Positions 15,135-20,907 of a DNA stretch of 20,907 nucleotides are shown here, piece after piece (within the stretch, counting starts at the first letter, position 1; the number at the start of each line of letters is the position of its first letter). Source of the DNA: REEB481 sp044360435 (GTDB lineage: Bacteria > Bacteroidota > Bacteroidia > NS11-12g > UBA955); the NCBI GenBank assembly GCA_044360435.1, contig JBIKKI010000031.1:1-20907 (forward strand). The letters run 5' to 3'. The notes beneath the pieces are model-generated. The model ran no database searches. It saw nothing but the letters and a program-made list of their open reading frames with translations, and was not told the origin of the DNA. The translations under genes and the position numbers were made by a program.

Positions 15135-17612
15135 GTGGCACATCATCCCGGACTCAGCGAGGCAGAGGCAGCAAAACGGCTGAAGCAGGATGGCTTGAAC
15201 GAGTTGCCGGCTTCCCGTCCCAAAAACCTTTGGCATATTGCGTCAGAAGCGCTCAGAGAACCCATGTTTCTGCTGCTCATTGCTTGTGGAGCGCTCTACA
15301 TAACCTGGGGTGATTACCACGAAGGACTGCTCATGCTGGCAGGCATGCTCTTGATCATTGTCATCACCTTCATCCAATACCGACGCACGGAACGCGCAAT
15401 GGAAGCGCTGCGCAATCTGGCATCACCCCGTGCCTTGGTATGGCGTGACGGAAAACCCAGGCGCATTGCCGGGAATCAGGTGGTGCGCGGCGATGTGCTG
15501 GAGCTGCATGAAGGCGACCGCATTCCCGCAGATGCAGTTTTGCTGGAAGGCGCAGGCATCATGGTGGATGAATCGCTGCTTACCGGAGAGTCGGTGCCGG
15601 TGCAGAAACACCTTGATTCTCCGGAACAACAGTTGCTGTTCAGCGGAACGCTGATGGTTGCCGGACGCGGTTTTGCCGAGGTTACGCATACAGGCGCTGC
15701 AACACGCTTTGGTCATATTGGTGCTTCGCTGAACGCCATTCAGACCGGCCCTACACCGCTGCAGCTGGAACTGAAAAAACTCATTCGTGTTTTAGGTTTG
15801 GCTGGGGTAGGGATTTGCATCCTGATGGTTCTTCTTTTTTTTGCCAACGGCACCGCATTTCTTCCCTCGTTACTGCACGGGCTTTCGGCAGCCATGGCCA
15901 TCCTGCCCGAGGAGTTTCCGGTGGTGATGACTGTGTTTATGGCCCTGGGCGCCTGGCGTTTGTCGCAATCGCAGGTACTCACCAGACAGCCGGCGGCCAT
16001 TGAAACCCTGGGCGCGGCAAGCATCCTCTGTACCGATAAAACGGGAACCATCACCCAGAACAAGATGAGCCTGCAGCGTTACTTCACTGCGGAAAAACAA
16101 GGTTCCTTTCATGATCCGGAGGCCCAACCGCTGTTGCACGCCTTACGTCGGGCAACGCCTGCTTCATCTTCCGATCCGATGGAGCACGCCATCCATGATG
16201 CCTGGAATAACCGGGCTGCCGATGTCATTATTCCTCAGGTAGTGAAAGAATATCCGCTGAAACATGGTTTCCCTGTTATGTCGCATGTGTACCTCGAGGG
16301 AAATGCGCAAAAGGTTTATGCCAAAGGCGCCCCGGAACTGCTGTTTGATTTATGTCTGCACGACGAAACGCAACGTGCTTTCTGGGAAGATGCGCTTGCC
16401 GCTATGGCAGCAGATGGCCTGCGTGTAATAGCCGTTGCTTCAGCCAATCATGCTGAAGGCAATTTACCTGAACATCAGCGCGATTTTGCCTTCGAATTGT
16501 TGGGGCTCGCCGGATTGAAAGATCCTGTACGTGCAGAGGTGCCGCAGGCTGTAAACGATTGTCACCGCGCCGGAATACGCGTGCTCATGATCACCGGCGA
16601 TTATCCGATCACCGCGTCCAGCATTGCCCGTGATGCCGGTATTACCGGCTGGAATGAGGTGTTAAGCGGTGCTGAAATTGATTCCATGAATGATGCACAG
16701 CTCCGCAAGCGTCTGAATGCTGTTTCTGTTTGCGCACGCGTGGTTCCGGGTCAGAAGTTGCGCATCGTGGAGGCACTGAAGGCCGAGGGAGCGGTGGTCG
16801 CCATGACCGGTGATGGGGTGAATGATGCTCCGGCGCTTAAAGCTGCAGCTATTGGCGTGGCCATGGGCGGAAAAGGTACTGATGTGGCAAGGGAAGCCGC
16901 TTCGCTCGTGTTGCTCGACGACAACTTCACGTCTATTGTTGCCGGCATCAGACTGGGCCGACGCATCAACGACAACCTGCGCAAAGCCATGACGTATATT
17001 CTGGCCATTCATCTGCCGATCATTGCCCTGACCATGCTTCCCGCCTTTTGGGAAGGGGTTCCTGTGCTTTTGATGCCGCTGCATATTGTGTTTATGGAAT
17101 TGATCATTGATCCGGTTTGTTCCATTGCTTTCGAATCTGAATGTGAAGAACCCAACATCATGGACCGGCCGCCGGCCAAGCCCGGCAAACGGTTCTTCGG
17201 GCGGCAGGAGGTGGGCGCCAGCATCCGCTATGGCTTGTTGTTGTTGGCTGCCGTTTTGGTGGTGTTTTTCTGGAGCAGCTACCGGGAATATTCCGAGGGA
17301 ATCATTCGGGCCAATTCTTTTAGTGCACTCATTATGGGGAACATGTTGCTGATTCTCAGTGGGTTGTCTTACCAGCGCAGCGTTTGGCAGGTGCTGGCTG
17401 AAGGCAACAAAGCCTTGTGGGTGATTCTTGGCTTTGCCGGAGGTATGCTTGCCTTGGTATTGCTTTGGCCTGAAGCCGGGAAGGTGTTGTCGATGGAACA
17501 ACCCAACTTGCAGCAGTTTGTTTCGGTGCCTCTGGTGTTGGCAGGGCTGCTGTTCGTCTTTGAAATGATGAAACTCATGAAGAAACGACAGGCACAGCGT
17601 GTTGCTTTCTGA
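15135..17612 (+). CDS. P-type cation-transporting ATPase
   Basis: This 825-residue protein has all core motifs: TGES (150-153) in the actuator domain, DKTGT with the phosphorylated Asp301, KGAP (397-400) in the nucleotide-binding domain, and TGDGVND (558-564). About eight to ten membrane segments are visible, with an extended C-terminal set. It has no N-terminal heavy-metal domain and no CPC motif, which points to the P2 (Ca-type) group. The M4 motif is PEEFP (258-262) instead of the PEGLP of calcium pumps, and M6 reads MELIID (654-659). The ion is therefore uncertain: calcium, manganese or another divalent cation. It should pump ions across the inner membrane using ATP. The start is GTG at 15135: an in-frame TAA at 15123-15125 excludes anything upstream, and the first residues (HHPGLSEAEAAKRL) match the usual beginning of the family. 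Confidence 0.92.
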   Translation: MAHHPGLSEAEAAKRLKQDGLNELPASRPKNLWHIASEALREPMFLLLIACGALYITWGDYHEGLLMLAGMLLIIVITFIQYRRTERAMEALRNLASPRALVWRDGKPRRIAGNQVVRGDVLELHEGDRIPADAVLLEGAGIMVDESLLTGESVPVQKHLDSPEQQLLFSGTLMVAGRGFAEVTHTGAATRFGHIGASLNAIQTGPTPLQLELKKLIRVLGLAGVGICILMVLLFFANGTAFLPSLLHGLSAAMAILPEEFPVVMTVFMALGAWRLSQSQVLTRQPAAIETLGAASILCTDKTGTITQNKMSLQRYFTAEKQGSFHDPEAQPLLHALRRATPASSSDPMEHAIHDAWNNRAADVIIPQVVKEYPLKHGFPVMSHVYLEGNAQKVYAKGAPELLFDLCLHDETQRAFWEDALAAMAADGLRVIAVASANHAEGNLPEHQRDFAFELLGLAGLKDPVRAEVPQAVNDCHRAGIRVLMITGDYPITASSIARDAGITGWNEVLSGAEIDSMNDAQLRKRLNAVSVCARVVPGQKLRIVEALKAEGAVVAMTGDGVNDAPALKAAAIGVAMGGKGTDVAREAASLVLLDDNFTSIVAGIRLGRRINDNLRKAMTYILAIHLPIIALTMLPAFWEGVPVLLMPLHIVFMELIIDPVCSIAFESECEEPNIMDRPPAKPGKRFFGRQEVGASIRYGLLLLAAVLVVFFWSSYREYSEGIIRANSFSALIMGNMLLILSGLSYQRSVWQVLAEGNKALWVILGFAGGMLALVLLWPEAGKVLSMEQPNLQQFVSVPLVLAGLLFVFEMMKLMKKRQAQRVAF

Positions 17613-17636
17613 ACGCTGACAGAACTTTGCCGGAAG

Positions 17637-18179
17637 ATGAAGACCCGGGAATATTACGAGATTCAGAAAATGCGCATCTGGTGGGTATGGGGTTTGATGG
17701 GCGTTTTAATGCTCATGTACGTTTATGCGGCCTTGCGTCAGTGGTACGGCGCGGGCAGTTGGGGTCAGAACCGTGCACCCGAATGGATGTTGGTGCTGGT
17801 GTTGTTGTTTCTACTACTGTTTCCAGTGTTTGTATTTATGATGAAGCTGGAAACGAAGTTGTCGGCAGCCGGAATTTCTTTCAGGTATTTTCCGCTCAAA
17901 CGCAGATGGTATAAAATAGATTGGTCTGAAGTGGAGCGCGCCTGGGTTCGGAAATACAGCCCCATCGCCGAATACGGTGGCTGGGGCGTTCGCGGGCTGC
18001 CGGGTGCCAACAGCAGGGCTTATTCCATGAGTGGTGATTACGGCATTCAGCTCGTGCTGAAAAATGGCAAACGCATCCTTGTGGGAACCCAAAATGCCCT
18101 TGAAGCAACACAAGTTCTGGAACGATTGTCTGAACAGGCCGGATTCATTCCGGAAGCAGATCCGGATGCCAAAGTTTAG
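17637..18179 (+). CDS. Hypothetical two-TM membrane protein, PH-like C-terminal part
   Basis: I do not recognise a named family. The 180-residue protein has two likely transmembrane helices (about 14-34 and 50-69) separated by a short loop. A soluble domain of about 100 residues follows (LSAAGISFRYFPLKRRWYKI, WSEVERAWVRKYSP, then YGIQLVLKNGKRILVGTQ). The alternating strands and the final helix (ALEATQVLERLSEQA) resemble bacterial PH-like domains in small membrane proteins of unknown role. It begins 24 nt after the ATPase stop and is probably in the same transcript, so a link to ion transport is possible but not shown. Its TAG stop overlaps the ribonuclease Z stop on the other strand by 4 nt, leaving no space for a terminator. 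Confidence 0.72.
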   Translation: MKTREYYEIQKMRIWWVWGLMGVLMLMYVYAALRQWYGAGSWGQNRAPEWMLVLVLLFLLLFPVFVFMMKLETKLSAAGISFRYFPLKRRWYKIDWSEVERAWVRKYSPIAEYGGWGVRGLPGANSRAYSMSGDYGIQLVLKNGKRILVGTQNALEATQVLERLSEQAGFIPEADPDAKV

Positions 18180-19093
18180 AACCGAAAGGTAATGCCTTCG
18201 TCTGCCACTTCAGTGTTCGGAAATACTTCCCGCGCCTCGGAAAGCAAGCCCTCCGTGGTTCGGTAGCGCGCGGAGAAATGTCCGATGAGCAATTGTTTCA
18301 CACCGGCATCGCGCGCCAGCATGGCCGCCTGTTTTGAGGTGGTATGGAATGTGGTCACGGCGCGTTCCAGCAGGTCGTGCATGAAGGTGCTTTCGTGGTA
18401 CAGCAGGTCGGCTCCGCGTATTTGTTCAGCCAGGGAAGGCAGATAGATGGTATCGCTGATGTAGGCGTAACAACGCGGGGCTCTTCCAGGCTCTGTGAGC
18501 ATCCCGTTGGGAATGGTACGTCCATCGGTCAGGGTAAAATCTTCACCGGCAAGCAATGCGTCGTAGGCCGTGTAGGGAATATGGTATTCATCACAGGCTT
18601 CACGGTTCAGGTGTCTCGCCGGGGTTTGTTCTTTGAATAGAAAACCGGTGCATGGAATCCGGTGTTCCAGGGGAATGCTGTACACCGCGCATTGTGCCGT
18701 TTCCAGCAGCAGGCTGTATTCATTTGGGTTCGTATCGTGGTACTGCACCTCGAAGTTCAGTTCCACGTGCGATGCGCTGAGCATTTGTTCCATCAGCAAT
18801 TGCAGTCCGGCGGGACCCGCAATCCATAAAGGCTCTGTGCGCCCGCCAAGGTTCATGGTGCTGAGCAATCCGGGCAATCCGAAGAAGTGATCGCCATGCA
18901 GGTGGCTGATCAGGATGTAGCGAATGCGCGAGAAACGAATCCCATGCAGCAAGAGCTGACGTTGGGTTCCTTCGCCACAATCAACCAGAAAATGCGCACC
19001 ATCCAAACTGACAAACTGTGCAGAATGATGTCTGGTTTTGGTGGGCGACGCAGAGCTGGAGCCGAGTATGGTTACTTCAAACGGCGGATTCAT
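18176..19093 (-). CDS. rnz: Ribonuclease Z (tRNA 3' endonuclease)
   Basis: The 305-residue length is that of short-form RNase Z. The metallo-beta-lactamase fold shows GSSSASPT (11-18) near the start, the zinc motif HLHGDH (64-69), and the other expected zinc ligands His144, Asp214 and His272 (in GHFSARY). The HESTF motif (233-237) and FHTTSKQAA (249-257) are characteristic of RNase Z. It removes the 3' trailer from tRNA precursors in the cytoplasm so that CCA can be added. The start codon overlaps the stop of the STAS gene (4 nt, 19090-19093), so translation is probably coupled. Its stop overlaps that of the convergent membrane protein. Confidence 0.96.
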   Translation of the reverse strand: MNPPFEVTILGSSSASPTKTRHHSAQFVSLDGAHFLVDCGEGTQRQLLLHGIRFSRIRYILISHLHGDHFFGLPGLLSTMNLGGRTEPLWIAGPAGLQLLMEQMLSASHVELNFEVQYHDTNPNEYSLLLETAQCAVYSIPLEHRIPCTGFLFKEQTPARHLNREACDEYHIPYTAYDALLAGEDFTLTDGRTIPNGMLTEPGRAPRCYAYISDTIYLPSLAEQIRGADLLYHESTFMHDLLERAVTTFHTTSKQAAMLARDAGVKQLLIGHFSARYRTTEGLLSEAREVFPNTEVADEGITFRF

Positions 19094-19464
19094 TCTCCCT
19101 TGTCGTCGAAGCTGCGCAACAGATCTTGTTCAATTTGTTCCATAAACACATAATCTGCGGCTTCATCATCGGAAGGGATGCAGTGCAGTCCGATCATTTC
19201 CATCTTGGGAATGAGCGATTCATTGAGTTCGCTGATTACAATGATGCCGGCCTGTTGGCGGTTGCGGTTGTATAATTCTTTTACCTGGAAGAGGGCTTCA
19301 TCGCTGATTTCTTCAATACTGGCGCAGTTAATCACCAAATTGGGGTTGCTGTGCGCAGCCTCTGTAAGGGATGCAACAAAGCGGCTGTTGTCGTGAAACT
19401 CAAACCGGGGTGAGGTCATTTTCACGTAGACGTAATGATCGTGGGCTTCCAGGGTATGACTCAT
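19090..19464 (-). CDS. STAS-domain protein with degenerate phosphorylation site
   Basis: The 124-residue protein has the length and order of an anti-sigma-factor-antagonist-like STAS domain: an opening strand (YVYVKMTS), a strand VINCASIEEI, a helix, the strand GIIVIS, and a final helix with VFMEQIEQDL. Related Bacteroidota STAS proteins have Asp-Ser-Ser-Gly at the phosphorylation site; here the aligned residues read Ser54-Asp55-Glu56-Ala57, so there is no phospho-acceptor Ser. It may act as a fixed, phospho-mimic-like form or as a structural partner. MSHTLEAH (19464) is chosen as start; an ATG at 19530 would add 22 residues unlike the family. It is encoded directly before ribonuclease Z with a 4-nt overlap, but a shared function is not established. 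Confidence 0.82.
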   Translation of the reverse strand: MSHTLEAHDHYVYVKMTSPRFEFHDNSRFVASLTEAAHSNPNLVINCASIEEISDEALFQVKELYNRNRQQAGIIVISELNESLIPKMEMIGLHCIPSDDEAADYVFMEQIEQDLLRSFDDKGE

Positions 19465-19561
19465 AACTTCGGAACAATGGATATTCAAAATACAACAATA
19501 AGGCGCTGAAACCCCTAATGGACTGCTCATTTTTTCTGGGGAATTTTATCATCCTGCTTCT

Positions 19562-20596
19562 TCAGCCAACAGAATGCAATACCTGTTTCACGGCCAGCTT
19601 CACTTCTTCCAGGCTTGCACGCTGAATACAGGGAAACTCCGGTTGCACGCAGTGAATCTGGTCGCAGGGGTTGCATTCCAATACGTGGTGCACCAGCTCA
19701 TGCCGCGTGGACCAGGGATAAAACACATGGCGCACCCCTGGTCCGTATATGCCTGTCACCGGGGTGTTCATCGCGCAGGCTATGTGCAGCGGTCCGCTTT
19801 CATTTCCCACAAACAATGCAGCTTCTGCGCATAACGCCGCGAGGTGGTTCAGTGTAAACTCCTGTGGAAACAGATGCACGGGTGTGCGGATCATTTCGGC
19901 CAGCTGCTGCAGCTCGTCCTGCTCTTCGGCGCTTCCGGGAAGCACGGCAACCAACTTGTATTCGCTGAACAGCCATTCGGCCAGGGCTGCAAAACGGTCT
20001 GCCGGCCAGCGTCGAAGTTCTTTCCGGGCTCCGGTATGCAAGACCACGAAGGGCGCGGCAACCTGCGTGTTGAGCCATGTTTTGGTTTCATCCTGCGCTT
20101 TGCTTCCCGGATAAAGCCGCGCTGCCTCAAAAGGAATTCCACCCAGAATGGGTTCTACAATGCGGTAATTGGTTTGCAGTTCATGTGCCTGCCGTCCGCG
20201 TTGTGCAAAACGCACACTGCCCCGATCCATCCGGAGTTTCGGCAGGTAGCGCAGGCTTTTGAGCCAGGTTTGCCAGTTGCCGCGGAGCTCTACCACCAGG
20301 TCGAAGCGCCGGTTCCATTCCGCAACATTGGTAAAAAGTTCATCCACATGCGGGTCGTGGGCGAGCAGTTCGCGGTTGAAGGATTTGCAGAGCACCGTGA
20401 GTTTCGCCTCCGGAAAGCGTTGCTTCAGCAAAGAAAAAACATGGGTACAGGTGGCCATGTCGCCGATCTCATCCAGCTTCACGCAGAGGATATGCCTGAC
20501 AGCTGGTTTCTTTCTGCGCAAACGGCGGATCAGGCTGCTGAGCAGCATATTGGCCAGGTATAGCCTTTGTTCTGCGTCCGGCAGCCAGCGTTTCAT
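19562..20596 (-). CDS. Glycosyltransferase family 9 (heptosyltransferase-like)
   Basis: The 344-residue protein has the two Rossmann-like halves of GT9 enzymes. The N-terminal half has KLDEIGDMATC (40-50), the family's GD motif. The C-terminal half has VLHTGARKELRRWP (185-198), LPGSAEE (219-225), GNESGPLHIA (264-273) and GIYGP (282-286). Near the end are four Cys (308, 311, 316, 323) in CNPC...C...C, which GT9 members of this type often carry. It should transfer a sugar (heptose or another) from a nucleotide donor in building lipopolysaccharide core or a similar glycan at the inner membrane. The acceptor cannot be read. The start overlaps the stop of the cyclase-family gene by 4 nt. A gap of 97 nt separates it from the STAS gene. 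Confidence 0.9.
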   Translation of the reverse strand: MKRWLPDAEQRLYLANMLLSSLIRRLRRKKPAVRHILCVKLDEIGDMATCTHVFSLLKQRFPEAKLTVLCKSFNRELLAHDPHVDELFTNVAEWNRRFDLVVELRGNWQTWLKSLRYLPKLRMDRGSVRFAQRGRQAHELQTNYRIVEPILGGIPFEAARLYPGSKAQDETKTWLNTQVAAPFVVLHTGARKELRRWPADRFAALAEWLFSEYKLVAVLPGSAEEQDELQQLAEMIRTPVHLFPQEFTLNHLAALCAEAALFVGNESGPLHIACAMNTPVTGIYGPGVRHVFYPWSTRHELVHHVLECNPCDQIHCVQPEFPCIQRASLEEVKLAVKQVLHSVG

Positions 20597-20907
20597 GGTG
20601 CAGGATGCAGCGGGAAGATCAAGGGCCGGGACGGAGCAGCATCACTTTCGATGGGCGCCACCTGCAGGTTAAGCAGGTAGAGGCCGTCAGCAGCCTCGTC
20701 GGGAACGTAAATCAGTTCGGTGATGGTGGCATCGGTGCGCGGCGCTTCGGGATAATGCCACCAGGCGTGGTGCGCCAGCAGCAGTCCTCCATCGTCTTCG
20801 CGGTCCACGGAAGGCACATCGCAGAGCCAGTGCTTCACGCCGGCGGCAGCGGCAGCAGCAAGCGCTTCGGCTTCAAACCAGGCAGGATTCGTGCCGGTAT
20901 AATCACG
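20593..20907 (-). CDS. Cyclase-family (kynurenine formamidase-like) protein, 5' partial
   Basis: Only the C-terminal 104 residues are in the window; the frame is open to the right edge (first residues RDYTGTNPAWFEAEAL). Motifs GVKHWLCDVPSVDRE, GGLLLAHHAWW, ATITELIYVP and GLYLLNLQVAPIESDAAPSRP match the C-terminal half of the cyclase/kynurenine formamidase family. The metal-binding HxGTHxDxP motif should lie in the missing part. These enzymes hydrolyse amide or ester bonds; the true substrate in this group is not certain. A GTG at 20838 is in frame but is the Val of GVKHW, not a start. The TGA stop overlaps the glycosyltransferase start (ATGA), so both are in one transcript. Confidence 0.85.
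   Translation of the reverse strand, partial: RDYTGTNPAWFEAEALAAAAAAGVKHWLCDVPSVDREDDGGLLLAHHAWWHYPEAPRTDATITELIYVPDEAADGLYLLNLQVAPIESDAAPSRPLIFPLHPAP

Noticed and set aside
16662..17501. A 279-codon minus-strand frame within the P-type ATPase
   Set aside because: It is antisense to the conserved C-terminal half of the pump and has a His/Gln/Asn-rich composition typical of shadow frames.
19844..20563. A 239-codon plus-strand frame opposite the glycosyltransferase
   Set aside because: The minus strand carries clear GT9 motifs over its whole length; the plus frame matches nothing.

Overview
The window looks like a piece of a Bacteroidota chromosome of roughly balanced base composition. Three proteins end in type A sorting domains of the type IX secretion system (T9SS), each with a PNP motif. 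One well-placed promoter fits the Bacteroidota consensus (TTG, 19 nt, TAnnTTTG). MetH lacks its homocysteine domain, a split known from this phylum. Most starts lack a clear Shine-Dalgarno sequence. I cannot name a genus. There are no rRNA or tRNA genes, insertion sequences or CRISPR arrays that I can see, and no stretch over 300 bases without a gene.

Layout. 1-2229 (+): the 3' part of a repeat-containing surface or tail-fibre-like protein, with a small T9SS-sorted protein overlapping its stop codon. A strong two-way terminator (about 2238-2278) separates these from a leftward block: an XRE regulator and the large part of methionine synthase (2278-5499). A short divergent promoter region follows. 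5603-9635 (+): ricT with an Arg/Pro-rich repeat tail, an SDR oxidoreductase overlapping it by 4 nt, and a membrane-anchored TPR regulator with a LuxR-type HTH. 9719-14495 (+): two secreted polysaccharide-active proteins, an SGNH hydrolase fused to a beta-helix, and a GH18 chitinase, each preceded by inverted repeats. 14549-15037 (-) and 15135-17612 (+): a small His-rich membrane protein divergent from a P-type cation ATPase, which is followed by a small two-TM protein. 18176-20907 (-): a partial cyclase-family gene, a GT9 glycosyltransferase, a degenerate STAS protein and ribonuclease Z, mostly with 4-nt overlaps.

How it may work together. The TPR-HTH regulator, the SGNH/beta-helix protein and the chitinase lie in a row and could form a small glycan-response unit: a membrane-tethered sensor and two secreted enzymes. 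The His-rich membrane protein and the P-type ATPase share a promoter region and could belong to one metal-ion response. Both ideas are inference from position and domains. The remaining genes (metH, ricT, rnz) are housekeeping. I found no clear new defence or mobile system. The most unusual points are the STAS protein with Asp-Glu in place of its phospho-serine site, the SGNH/beta-helix fusion with an Asn where the catalytic Asp is expected, and several structured intergenic repeats.
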